Shown here piece by piece: positions 11,344 through 22,795 of a DNA stretch of 64,000 nt; the stretch's first letter is position 1; the number at the start of each line of letters is the position of its first letter. This DNA is from Collybiopsis luxurians FD-317 M1. Its lineage: Eukaryota; Basidiomycota; Agaricomycetes; Agaricales; Omphalotaceae. The translations under genes and the position numbers were made by a program. Under the pieces are notes generated by a model. The model was given only the letters and a program-made list of their open reading frames with translations. It ran no database searches and was not told where the DNA came from. Location: contig KN834769.1 in the NCBI GenBank assembly GCA_000827265.1, forward strand, positions 481,996 through 545,995. Direction: 5' to 3'.

Positions 11344-12683
11344 CTATGTGAAGCAGGAAAAATGATGTAATGATCCTTCACTTGTATGAACAACAATTTC
11401 TGCAATTCCAAAACCTTGGATATGGAACTCCCCCTTACTACCTTCCACTGCCATATACCCAACAGTCCTGGATGCTGTATATTTTAAAAACCAACAACAG
11501 TTCTGGATGCACCAGTGAGTAGCCACACTATCAATGAAGGTTGGAATGGATTTAACAACACTAGACTTAGGTGGTACCGGACTCCATGGCACACTAACTG
11601 TATCACTTCTAATGCCACTTAGAAGGGCATAAGCCTCCCTTCCCAATCTGTTCACAGATGCATCAGATGGGGTAGAGTGATGCAGAAAGCTTCCCATACC
11701 TCCAACATTGTAATCACCAAAATCATAGATAGCAGTCACAGCGGCAATGGTGGCAACATGAGAGGAATTGGCTTGGGATGAGGACAAAGAAGTAGTGGCA
11801 GCCATAGCATTTGTAATAGTATTGACTGGTTCCAGCCTTTTGGAGGGGTATACCAGTGAGGGCCTTTCCCTGCAGCCCCGCCACCTCAAGCCCAATAGCT
11901 CTTCTTTAAATGACCAACACACTTACAGTTATCACAGGTAACCCTGGATCCTATCCATCTGGAAACTGCCAAGGTGTTCATAGACAAAGCACTACCTGTG
12001 GTGGAAGTCACAGACTCCACCATCATGTTATATTTGAGAAGGGAATGCTTTAAGTCAGGATAAGTACAACTGCCATGGGCTTGAAGGATCCAAAGGTTTT
12101 CAGTGGACAAGGAGGTCAAGAAGCAGGAATGAAGGTCCTCATCAATGATGGTACAACTGATGTCATTGGCGGCTTTACAAAGGGCCTCTAAATTCTTGAA
12201 GTATCCCTCAAATGCTGTCCCTGAGACATACTTGTACTGTTGAATGCGCTCCTTTGCCAGAGAATGAGTAGCTGCCGAAGTTGTTTTGCATTTGCTGGTG
12301 AGTTTATTCCACATCATGTTGGATGTCATATCCTGAAGCACACCAACCAAATGAGGATCTTTGATGTTTTGATAGATTATGCCAGCAAGGCATGCATCTT
12401 GTAACTCCCATTCTTCTGCAGAGGGATTATGAGAATTAATAGGAGTATTGACAGGGGCAGTAGGGGCAGCAGCAGTGGTGCCACCCTGAGCAGGAGCAGT
12501 GATGACAGCGGGAGCAATAGCAGGGACAGTGATGGTCCCATCAAGATATCCACCAAGGCCAGTGGAACGAGCAACACTCTTGAGGTGGTCATGGAACACT
12601 GCCCAGTTGCTTAGACCAACAAGTTGGCAATCCTCAGGAAAAACAAGAAGATTAGGAAGGGAATTGGAATTGGAGGAAGACAT
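11344..12683 (-). pseudogene. Ty1/copia gag-protease remnant
   Basis: Reading on the minus strand from the ATG at 12683, the product starts with a copia-type gag (LSNWAVFHDHLKSVA, a conserved W in the middle, then MMWNKLTSKCKT). It ends with a damaged zinc knuckle (CDNCKCVGHLKKS) that lacks the last Cys. A TGA follows at 11886, and the frame shifts to a second piece (11344-11922). That piece holds a protease-like FIDSVATHW, where copia proteases have DSGAT. Reverse transcriptase and integrase are not present between here and the gypsy LTR. This is a dead fragment, probably interrupted by the gypsy insertion at its 3' side. Confidence 0.75.
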
Positions 12684-12747
12684 TTCTGAGGGTAAGGTGA
12701 CAGTCTAGGAATATTTTTGCAGCTCTGACTGCGAATCTGTTAGATTT

Positions 12748-12912
12748 CTATAGCCTAAGTAAGTACATGATAGCCTCAGAACATGACATAAGTTCTCTAT
12801 TACCTATAGCCTAAGTAAGTACATGATAGCTATAGGGAATTAATAAGTAAACTATGGAGAGAAGATAAGTAAAGACCCACATACCCTCAGAACACAAGAT
12901 AAGTTCTGAGGG
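12748..12912. repeat. 27-bp direct repeat and a perfect 10-bp hairpin
   Basis: CTATAGCCTAAGTAAGTACA plus the next seven bases occurs at 12748-12774 and again at 12804-12830. CCCTCAGAAC (12884-12893) pairs perfectly with GTTCTGAGGG (12903-12912). A degraded second copy of the hairpin lies at 12774-12796. The block is just upstream of the copia gag start, so it may be part of that element's leader or LTR. Confidence 0.7.
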
Positions 12913-13798
12913 AATGGACAATGTACATGAAGTATAAATAAGTAAAGCAGAATAAAGATGTGGAAAAGGAACAAATATGAGGAGATGAAATGACTATGGA
13001 AGGAAGCAGATGACAGAAGAACCAACAGAATCAAAGAGTACAACCTCAGCCACACTTTGTAGTTTGAAACTAGTCAGGACACCCTAACTCACTGTGCACA
13101 ATCACGAGACTCGGATTCAATACTTCAAGCTGTGTACTAGACCACAGGATGCTTTGCACAATGTGCTGGTGATCTTTGCATCATGTCGCCTCCACCTTTT
13201 CCCTGGAAGCCATATCCATTGGCAGACTGCCTTCTTGGTCACAGATGTTTTGGTGAAAGAGATTAGTAAAAGGACAAACTCAAGATATTTTGCAAGAGGA
13301 AGTCATTTGTGTGAACATGGAGGCTAGGTTGAAAGGGTTTAAGGGTTCAGTGTTTGTTATTATCATTTGCAGTGAGCTCAACATTCATATCAAAGTTCAT
13401 TCAGGGTCCAATTTTGATGGACTGGCCAAAACAAGAGTTCTTTTCACTGTTGACAATACTTCAAACTTGTACATTCTACCACTATAATCCAGACCAGCTT
13501 GAGTAAATCATTGTCATCCCAGTTTAGCTCCTCCTCAAGCTTGACCATTGTGGGGCTCAGGCTCACAATAGTAGCCAGAAGTATCCCAGCTCTGTGAATA
13601 ATAGCGGTGGGCAAGGAAGGCTTGACCATTGACACTTGAGAAGTGTCACTCCTCGAAGTGAGGATAGCCCGACCGACAAAGATACAATTGACAGTACTGG
13701 TTGTAGATTACTTCCGCGATAACAGCTGCCACCTATGCACCACATTTATAGTCAACATGTTCAGGGGTGAATAATGAACAAGAGGTGCTTGCCGCTTG
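12913..13798. other. No recognisable gene
   Basis: Only short open frames are present on either strand, and none resembles a known domain. The stretch separates the copia remnant from the 3' end of the first NACHT gene and may be further transposon debris. Confidence 0.5.
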
Positions 13799-16413
13799 CT
13801 ACCGTAGTTTGAGGCGACGAAACAATCTATAGGTCCATCGTCCCTTAGGTCTATGATTCTCGAGTTCTTGTAACCACTCGTGAAGAGCTTTGATCTGGCT
13901 TGAATACCCGGAGTGCTGAGATAAATAAAGGTCAATTGCGGAGGCTTTACAATGTAAATAGATTGAATTCTCATACCTCGACCCACTCAATCACTTTCCT
14001 CACATCCTCGCTGGTTCGTATTGCAGAAAGACTCTCCATCAAAGCTTGAAAAATTTCGTCATCCTCTGAGTATGACCGTGCAGGTTTCGCCAGAAGGTAA
14101 TTCATCCACTCAAGCTTGGCAAAACTAATCCCTTCCTCAGCACTTTGCGACGGGTTTCGAAGAATTCGTAGACACTGCAGCCCAATGTGCTTGTTCCATT
14201 CTGCAAAATCAATGGAGACAGTGTCGAAATGAAGCTCTGACATGGAATCGGTTGGATCCAAGGGCAAGATAGGTGGACAAGACCAGTCAGAACTTAAAAT
14301 ATGTCTGACTTGATCTGAGCTTGCTTGACTTTTTAGGAGGGCAGAGATTACTGCCGGTGTGGCGGATAGAGGTAGGCAAAGAGTATGTTTAAATACCTCG
14401 ATCGTCGTCATCAAGTTCTCCCTATCTCCTCTTTTGAGTGTAGGTTCTATCCTTACCCGGAATCCTTGCTCAAATAGGGAATATTGCTTGGCCAATCTAT
14501 CGAGTGCCTGTCTATGTTCACTCTTCTGATAACTGCGAGTCTGGGAACAAGCACAGTTGCATCAGAACCAATGCAAATGTTGGACAAAAAGGGAGATGAA
14601 AATCTTACATCCTTGGCCCAGTCGGCAACACGACTCAGATCATCGAGAGACTTTCGGAGAGAAGATATGCACGTCTCTAAGCTCGTATTCCGGAGCCATG
14701 CCGCAACATTCAAGTAGCCAGTAATGTCAAAATCTTTCAGTGCACCAAGAAGTCTGCTGCTCAGAGATGTGCAATCCTGCAGGTAGTAACACCACTTATG
14801 TCGTGCGTATATATCAAATTCCGAGTTCATACTGGCACAAGAGACATCAGTTCAATTAAATGCATGAATGAAAGATGCGACACTTACGACAGCAGATTTC
14901 GGTCATTCTTGATTGAAAAAGAGACCCGCTTCAATAGATAAAATGTGATCCGCTCACGTTGCGCCTCTTGCAATGTGTTCACGTAGTAGCTTCTAGAGCG
15001 TTTCTTGTCGCGCAGAAAGTCAACAAAAGATGCGTGGCGGACTCTGATACTGCCAGAGATGTCATCTGGAATGTCCAAAACCGAGTGCATCCTGAAAAAC
15101 AGCATCCCAACTTCTCCTCTTACAAGGAAAAAGAGACCTTCAATAAAATGTGAAGAGGTTCGATTATACGATTTAGGCATAAATATCCCAACCCCGTCAG
15201 GATCTAAAAGATGAGCCAGAACATCAAGAAGGAGCTCCTTCTGCTTGCATGTAGAAAGAATTTGCAGGTATAGCAAGTCTAGGTCAGGATAAGGTGAGTC
15301 AAAATCTTCGGGGACAATGATATTCAGAATTGTCTCTAGCTGTTTGGTGGGCAAACCATGATATTCCCCAATGTATTTGAGGACAGTAGTCGCATAGATA
15401 AACTGGCCGCAAGCCCTCTGAACAAGCTGTTGTATAATACCCTCGCCAGGCCAGTCTTGAGGCTCATGCGCCATAGTACTACCATGGTCTCTTCGAATTC
15501 TATTGAACTCCTCACGGAGGTACTTGGTAAGGTCCATCCTAGATTCAAATGCTTCGCCGAGGTCACTGCGAGCCACTATGGTACGAAAATCCAGGTGATT
15601 GAATGCATTGCGAATGCGCGGCTCAGGCCTGCTGCAGATAAGGAACTTGAACGGCAGCATCGAGTGAGATTTGGCCTTGCGAATGATAGAAAGAAGACGC
15701 TCCTGCGAAGCAATGTCAATGCATTCATCTAGCCCGTCAATCACGATCAACTGAGGAAGTTCCCTCCATTGTTCCGCGGTCAAATAATCGCAAGGCTTCA
15801 CTATAAGTTCCTGGAACTGTCTCTCGAGATTAGCGTGGATGATACTAGGGTTGTGACGGATAGTGAGATCAATCGACTCTCGCAGAAGTGGTCCAAGGAA
15901 ATGAGACGTTGCCAGTTGAAGAGAGATGGTAGTGAAGAAATGTTGCAAATGGTTTCGTGTAGGGTCTGACCGTGAAAAGAAGAAACTGGCAGCGAGACGA
16001 CTACTGGCAAATTCTTCCGAGAAGGTCTGAGCTACAGCAGATTTTCCAACGCCAGCCGCGCCGTAGAGCCAATAAACGGGAGCTATTTCTGTACTATTAT
16101 CGTTGACCCAATTTCGCAGGATTTCAAGGATTCGGATACGAGTGCCAGGATGACAATTTGGAGGAGGGAAACGCTGCTCGGCGTCATGAGCAGCACTGAC
16201 CACAGCGGTCTTAAAAAGCATTCCAAGCCCCTTGCCAGCTGCGAAGGATATCTTTCAGTTTTGGTAATTCGCAGGGCACAGAGTGGAATACGCACGAAAA
16301 TCCAGATCTTCAGGCCCCGAGCCCCTAACATGAAAGTTATATTGATCACCAGCAACATTGGTGAACGACCCGTCGTTGATAGTAAACCCCCGCGCGTTCG
16401 AGAAAGAGGACAT
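13799..16413 (-). CDS. NACHT-domain NTPase (NLR-like), copy 1
   Basis: Proposed exons on the minus strand are 16413-16330, 16251-14888, 14831-14609, 14540-13977 and 13915-13799, about 783 residues. The N-terminus carries DGSFTNVAGDQYNFH, a motif typical of basidiomycete NACHT proteins. The NTPase follows, with Walker A GAAGVGKS near residue 92 and Walker B LIVIDGLDEC near 198. The rest is helical with no ankyrin or WD repeats, and the tail is basic (RPKGRW ... RLFRRLKLR). Such signal-transducing NTPases act in fungal allorecognition and programmed cell death; the role of this one is not known. The first intron is uncertain. The donor used by copy 2 (GTGCGT, here at 16293) would put exon 2 out of frame, whereas an in-frame join uses GTTAGG at 16329. 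It is divergent to the DUF7918 gene. Confidence 0.85.
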
Positions 16414-16474
16414 GTATCAAGAAGAGACAGGGTCAAGCTGTCAAATCCAAAAGCTGTTATAAACAAGAGGTGAG

Positions 16475-16753
16475 CCGAATCGGAGACACGACATTTCACA
16501 CGTGGAAAGAACCCCCCTTTCCTAATTCGTACCACATAGACGCCCAGTGAGCACTTTCAATGAACTCAGACCTGGGAATCCTATCGAGCTTGCTCTCAAA
16601 GCTCTGATATATCAAAGGTTTACAAATGCATATGAATCAGAGCAAAAAGCCGAACAAAAAAAACAAGACGTGCGATAAACCCACTGTCACTCATGCATCC
16701 GAATTAGGCACGGGTATCTTTTCCACGTGTGAAATGTCGTGTCTCCGATTCGG
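16475..16753. repeat. Perfect 33-bp inverted repeat in a divergent promoter
   Basis: Bases 16475-16507 are the exact reverse complement of 16721-16753. The pairing extends with small gaps to about 16467 and 16767. Each arm contains CCACGTGT, a CACGTG E-box core. The repeat fills the space between the start codons of the first NACHT gene (16413) and the DUF7918 gene (16806). It could be a MITE or a palindromic regulatory module. No clear target-site duplication is visible. Confidence 0.85.
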
Positions 16754-16805
16754 ACCGGGCTCACCTGTATTAAGCGCCGACCTCGACTTTGACGGAGATC
16801 TGCCA

Positions 16806-17889
16806 ATGCTCTTCTTCGATGATTTCGGGGCATGGATCACTGTCGATGGCGAAGCTCTTGAAGAATTCAAAATCGAAAGTGATATTGCACAGCGCAGGGT
16901 TTCTTGCTATATTGCTTCAGTCGAAGGAAAAGTTCGTTATACCCTGTTCTGTCCACTGTTCATATTATAATTGATTTGTATGAAAAACTTGTATAGTCTT
17001 TTCAGATTCACTGGTGCGATAGAGAGTTCAAGTCTGCTACAAGAGGACGCGTGAGCATTGACGGACGGAGTATGGGAGGAAAAATCATACATTCGAGCGA
17101 GACGTCCAGTGTGACAAAGAAAGGATTTCGGACGGGTTCGGATAAGAGAGTGCCCTTTATTTTTTCAAAGTTAAACCTGACCGGTGCGTTCTGACATCTT
17201 TGGGAGATGTATATATTTAACTGATTTTTTCTTTCTTTAAAGATGAAGATGAAGGAATATCGTATTTATCTCCCGAAAAACCGGGCGAAATTAACATCGT
17301 TATCATCAGAGTTCGGACGAAGGGTGTAAAGGACTATCAAAGAGACCATACCCCACCCTTAACTCGCATCTATAACGAGAAAAAGCTCAAAGGGAGTGCG
17401 CATAACACAACGTAAGTTCTGATGTTCTACTACTTATTTCCTTTCCTAAGCCTCTCTCCAAACTAGGTTTGGAAATCCTATAGCTGACAGCAGACGAATC
17501 CTCTATCACGAGACGGAACCGTACGGAGATCCTGTGGCTCATTTTTGCTTTAGATACATGCCAACAGGTATGAACATCTCCCTGTGCCTTGTGAATCATC
17601 ATCAATTCGTTTTAAATGACCTAGACCTGCTCCGAGCAAACGATATTGCACCATACCCACCTCGCGAACGACGCTTTCCTACTGGAGAAGAGGAGGAGGA
17701 GAGAGAGATGAAACCCGATGTGTCCACCATATCGGGGTCGGAATTGCGTCGCGTAAGTAGAATTCTCCGGATATGTCTGCCCGTTCCACTCCTCACGCCC
17801 GTTTTACCTCTCAGTCGGTTTCGACCCTGGAAAGAAGTTCTTCTACAACGCTTTATAGCAACAGCAGCAGAGTGAGTGTGGTTCATTGA
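16806..17889 (+). CDS. DUF7918-domain protein
   Basis: Proposed exons are 16806-16931, 17006-17183, 17243-17411, 17467-17567, 17625-17752 and 17815-17889. The product opens with FDDFGAWITVDGEALEEF and a CYIAS segment, then HWCDREF, VSIDGRSMGGK, VPFIFSKLNLT and PGEINIVIIRVR. This is the pattern of the DUF7918 family, which is abundant in Agaricomycetes and has no known biochemical role. The tail is acidic and serine-rich. An upstream in-frame ATG at 16626 would add 60 residues but would place the start inside the inverted repeat, and the family normally begins at the shorter start. All joins keep frame. The last intron has a strong GTAAGT donor; without it the product would end at 17875. Confidence 0.72.
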
Positions 17890-18708
17890 AAGATCCTCTA
17901 GAGGATATGTTATTGACTTCAGTCCGTTCCAAGGCGACCTCGACCCTGACACTTGTTGGTGATCCCGTACCCGTTCCGATGAGGGCAGTAAGAGCTAATG
18001 AGGGGAGGTTCAGTTGGTCAATCCCCTCGTCTCCCTTCATCCCCATTCCGACGAGGGCAGTAAGAAGGGAGAGGATAGATTGGTCAAACCCCTCGCCTCC
18101 CTCCAGACGACGAACGGCCAGTCGTATACCCCCAAATGCCCATGCAGCTATCGATTTGACGCATCTTTGAAAAACACGATAATGATAAGTATTCGTTGTA
18201 TTCCTAATCTTCTCTACATCTTGTGTATCTCTTGAATCTGCATCAATATCTATAGAGTAAGCTACGTACATACTCGCATACGTTTTCTGCATTCGCTTTC
18301 GCCATGTACTCGCCTTCTTGCCTACTATGTATATATCAAATGCCTCTACTTCTGCTCTTACAACTTACCTCGACTTCACCCCGACCATCTTTAATGCCTC
18401 TGAATACGAAGAGCATTAGTACCCAACTGGATGAGAGAGGTCAAAGCAGAATATATCGATTCCAAATTTGGCGAAGGACATGCCGACATAAGGTTAATAC
18501 TATTAGTATTACAAACCGGCTCATTGATCCGCTTATCGACCATTTCGAGTCTCAAGTGATACAACAAATAATCGAGTCGGAAACGTATGGATCTGCAAAA
18601 CACCCCAGCTCGAAATCACATCAATACACAACTCAAGCCAGTAGAAGTCAAAATTAAGATGTGACTATGATCTCTATAATACTGTAGTCCTACATCCAAA
18701 ATGATGAA
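17890..18708. other. Convergent spacer, no gene seen
   Basis: This lies between the 3' ends of the DUF7918 gene and the acetyltransferase gene. Apart from an imperfect 72-bp tandem repeat I see only short open frames with no domain. Confidence 0.5.
17970..18104. repeat. Imperfect 72-bp tandem repeat, about two copies
   Basis: The segment beginning TTCCGATGAGGGCAGTAAG at 17974 recurs at 18046 with TTCCGACGAGGGCAGTAAG. Each is followed by a TTGGTCAA...CCCCTCG segment. Confidence 0.7.
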
Positions 18709-19520
18709 TTAATTCTTGGCTTCCCTCCTAATGGCGGTTTTGAGTGGCTCTCTCCGCATTACGGTTTGCTCGTTAATCCAGGGTTTTCCGTGAGGATTAC
18801 TAGGACTTCTTGCCTCGAACCGCACCTTTTCCAGATCTTTCGCGCCGTATTTGGCATACAAACGGTGACCTGCGGGCGTCCCCTCCACATACCAAGGTAA
18901 AAACAATTGATCTGCCAGTGCGACTCCCCACTCAATATGCAAACTTCCGGCGCCTGATCTTTGGTAGGAAGAGTCGGTAAAAAGGAGGGCAAGAACTAGC
19001 AATGTATGAAGGGAGAGACTTAATAGACGAAGCGGGAATGAAGTTTCAAATTTAAGACTTACAAACATGAGGATGACCATACGTATATCTGGCTCTTCGT
19101 GTCATCAAGTCTCTTATCAGCGCCTCGGCCTTTTCTTTATCTTCACCTTCGAGGTAATCGACTGTTAATTTCGCTGCAGCACTTTCCGTGAGGTCCTCCG
19201 ATGGAACCCAGTTGGGATAAATCTAGCAAGGGGAACGCGTCATGGGATATAAATCTAGGAGATCGACAGCCGCTAACCATCCACCACGATCCAGAAATGA
19301 TCTTCCCTGTCTCTTGCTCGACAACTTTGAGCCACACACTCTGCCCGCCTTTCTTCATATACGCTGCTATACGCTCCTTTGCCTTGGCCCTACTTTCCGG
19401 CGTATCATAGCCAAAGAAAGCCGTTATAACCTCGTTATCTCTAAAAGCAGAATGCATACAGTCCAGGAAGCCGTCTATATCGTTTTCATCGGCACGAGAG
19501 AGAATGAGTGTTGAAGGCAT
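18709..19520 (-). CDS. GNAT-family N-acetyltransferase
   Basis: Exons 19520-19278, 19222-19063 and 18995-18709 join in frame to a protein of about 229 residues. It begins MPSTLILSRADENDIDGF, as GNAT proteins do. The acetyl-CoA binding motif A is SYQRSGAGSLHIEWGVALAD in the third exon (Q/R-x-x-G-x-G/A pattern), followed by a short tail with HRLYAKYGAK. Enzymes of this fold move an acetyl group from acetyl-CoA to an amine; the substrate cannot be told from sequence. It is convergent with the DUF7918 gene and downstream of a sedolisin gene on the same strand. Confidence 0.85.
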
Positions 19521-19841
19521 CGTGGTACTAAATAATACACTTATGTGCTTAACATACCGGCGGTACGCTGCTTTATAGGCGACGGAAAAAATGTATCGGC
19601 GGGCATATGTACCCGGCGTGGTTATCGATGATGGTTTGCTGCTGTTCAATCCAAAGCATATGACCAGAGAGGTCGACATTCCATGCAACAGGAATCACTG
19701 AGTCAAGGAGCTTTCAAATGGAACGAAGATCTACACCATCAGAACCACCTCATCAGTCGTTTCAACGTTTGCGGTATCGTTCAATTGTCCATGCTACGTA
19801 CAGTATACAACGTTACACAATATTCATTTCTACGTTTTCTT

Positions 19842-21827
19842 TCAAACAACAGCTTGCAACTTGACGAAATTAGGTGTTCCCAATCCTGTCACTGGATCCC
19901 ATCCCGCTCTAGCGCTGAATCCATTTGTACCACATCCAGCGTTCGTTCCGCTCGTAACGTCATTAAGTGCACTAGGGTTGGCATACAACAGTGGGTTAAG
20001 GAACCCAAGGGTAGTTTTGTCCTTTGCCAACTTGAAGTCGTTAAGAAGGGCGATGACACCTGCAAAGGTTGGCGAGGAGCACGAAGTTCCGTCGACAGAT
20101 TCGACTGCTCCGTTGACGACGACTTGGAAGCGCTGGCCTTGAGCGGCTACATCAGGGTAGGCACGACCGGTGGTATTGAACAATCCTGCATTTTTGTTGC
20201 CGTTAGCGGTGAGGAAAGTCGAGACAGCAGTTGCCTGGTAGCTGGGACGGGCAAAGAGGTTTGAGAATCCCCCGCCTGAAGGGAAATCTGTGACGGCAAC
20301 CTCGGGGGAAATTCCAGTGGTTCCGCCAACGGCAGTCACGAAGGGGCAGCTGATCATGGAAGGCATCAGTTATCGTGTAAACCTCGGGGAGAAGAGTAGG
20401 TTACCTAGCCGGGAAGGCAGGTTGGAACTGAACCCGGTTTGTGCCATCGTTGGTTTCACAATTACCACCTCCGACACTAGAAGAAAAGCGAGTGAGAAAA
20501 AGCGGATGTCGGTTAAGGGTGAACTTACCCAGCGTCTCCAGAACTGAACATGAGAGTGGCTCCCCGAGCCCCGAGCGTGGCAAATCCGTTGCAGACTTCA
20601 GTTGCAAAGTCGGCGGGCACAGATTGCTCATCATCGCCATATGATGTAGAGAAAGTGCTTGGAAGTTCGTTATCAGGGACTGTTTCAATAAAGTCGAGCC
20701 AGTCAAGGTAGGGCTCGTTGGTATTTGTAGGAGTATTTGAGTCGGGGATGAAAGGCGGAGAACCTCCAGTGCTAGATTGTTCACGAAACAAGTCAATTTC
20801 ACGCGTAATACGAAAACCCGCTACGGTTTTCTCACCTGTAGAAGGTCATGGGCGTGGGCCAGCTCAGTCCAGTCGCGTACTGAACATCCAAGTTAGCTTC
20901 CACACCAGGGTTATTCTGAGTATTCAGCCCTCCGTTGATCAAGTCGACGGCGAAGGTTGCGTTGGTAGCCTGTGGTAGGAACTGCCGCGTAAATGTAGTG
21001 AGGTCGGCCAAGGAAGCGAATTGTTCTAGGTATCCAGTTATGCCGATCTTGTTAACACGAGTTTGGGACGGAGTGTAGTTGACGGTCTGGCAAGGAAAAG
21101 TCAGATAAGACACTTTGAATTAAACGTCGACACACACGTTATACAAATCCTTCAAGCAAGTGGGCGTAATTACAGTTGCGCAGCTACTTGGAGGGGTAAC
21201 ATCGCTGGTCAAGCCCGAGCCAGAGACTTTAGGCACCACGAAGCTGGTCACCCTCATACTCTCAGTCGTACCAAAGTATGTGGTCGGAGATACGAGGTTG
21301 ACGTGGTCGTGGAGATGGCGGGGAAGAGAGTACTCTAGAGTACGAAGAATCTTCTCTTCTGTTTTTGCGTGTTCAAACATATGGTAGGTGGTGTTCAGCA
21401 AAGTCTCCGCCAAGGAAACTGGAATCTTCACAGAGATCCACCTATCTGACGTAGTAGAGAATTCTTCGTCCTCCACTCCGTGCCAGTTTAACCAATCCTT
21501 CACCTCTTGCAAAGTCTCGCTGGTTGGACGCATCAACTCATCGACCTGTGCCTTGGACAGATGCTTTCCGTATCGCTCGTGGAATGGGTCAGATGTCTGG
21601 GAAAGATGATCTAGGAGTGTGTCAAAACTAGATGGGCGCAACCCAAAGCGGAGGGTAAGCAGAGTCGAAGGATCAGGAGTTGAATGATAAGTCCAGGAAG
21701 TTGAGGGAGTAGAGGATCCCCAAGAATGCTTGGTTACAAAGTCCTCATACTGGGCCGCACGGGAGGAGAGGGGAGATGCGAGCGCCGTCAAGGGAAGGAG
21801 GGCAAACACAGCGGACGAGAACAACAT
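19842..21827 (-). CDS. Sedolisin-type tripeptidyl peptidase (S53), copy 1
   Basis: Exons 21827-21138, 21086-20836, 20771-20529, 20476-20405 and 20349-19842 give about 587 residues. A signal peptide (MLFSSAVFALLPLTALA) is followed by a pro-kumamolisin domain (HSTPDPSTLLTLRFGLRP). The catalytic domain has the Glu and Asp of EANLDVQYA near residues 293 and 297, the oxyanion Asp in SSGDAG near 393 and the nucleophile Ser in DGTSCSSP near 508. The calcium-site end is GWDPVTGLGTPNF. S53 enzymes are secreted acid proteases that release tripeptides. A close paralogue lies 1 kb upstream on the same strand, so the pair arose by tandem duplication. Confidence 0.93.
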
Positions 21828-22795
21828 CGTTGCCGTCGATAAGGTGATCCCGTCTAAAAGACCTCACTTAAATACCCAGCAGGATATTATTATCTTGGCG
21901 ATCTTCCATATGTCGACAGCAATCATGAGGGAAATAAGATACACTCACGGACAACGTTCCATCACGCCTTGAACTACAGAAGACTAATCGGCGCGTGCAC
22001 TCTCATGCGTCGTTGCCCTGACCGCATGGGATACTAGGGAATACTTGAAAGGTCTTCCTAGTTCAGTACAAGCTGGTCGTGAGATGGGAGCGGCAATACA
22101 CCCGCATGCTCCAATATTTTTGGATACGATGCTGCTGATATTAGATAAAATTCGTACAACACCTACGAACGCCGTCTTCGGGGATAATTTTCCTTTGAGA
22201 ATTTCCGAAGGCGGAGAACTGAATACTGGATGAGCAGCTGACTCGAAGATAAGCTGCGCGATTGTGATTACGGGTACCGGTGGCGTTTGGAAAGCGAAAC
22301 TCGGTTAGCAATTCATCATGTTGCCTCTTGAAATCTTCGTCCTCGTGGTTTTAATTGCGATTCAAATGGACAGTCGAATTCCCTGTTCGGTTAAAACAGT
22401 CCTCGAATCTTAGACGCATCTAGTGCAGCATTAGCAACCACGCTGAAGCTGGGAAAAACAGAACACAAAAGCATACGGACCACGGGTCCAACTTGAAGAA
22501 GACCGTCCAGTGTGAAGAAAAAGGCTACGTAAACGATGAAAACTCACGCGTACACATAAAAAAGCTATTCGGAAGTCAAAATCTTTAGAGGCTATTTATA
22601 TAATATGCTCGGCTAGCGCAATTGGACAGTGCTGCCAAGTGAATGATATCACGTGACGCAGCGTTCGACCCTCACTGTGGGCTAGGATGAAATCTCAGAC
22701 TTCATTTCTTTTTTTTACTCTTCAACTAGCTTCAACAGTTGTAGTCATCACTAGCTAACATATCTCGGCTCTCGCTCAAGTATATATATACATTA
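21828..22795. other. Promoter side of sedolisin copy 1, no gene seen
   Basis: The stretch between the tandem sedolisin genes holds only short open frames without domain similarity. It must contain the promoter of copy 1 and the 3' end signals of copy 2. Confidence 0.5.
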
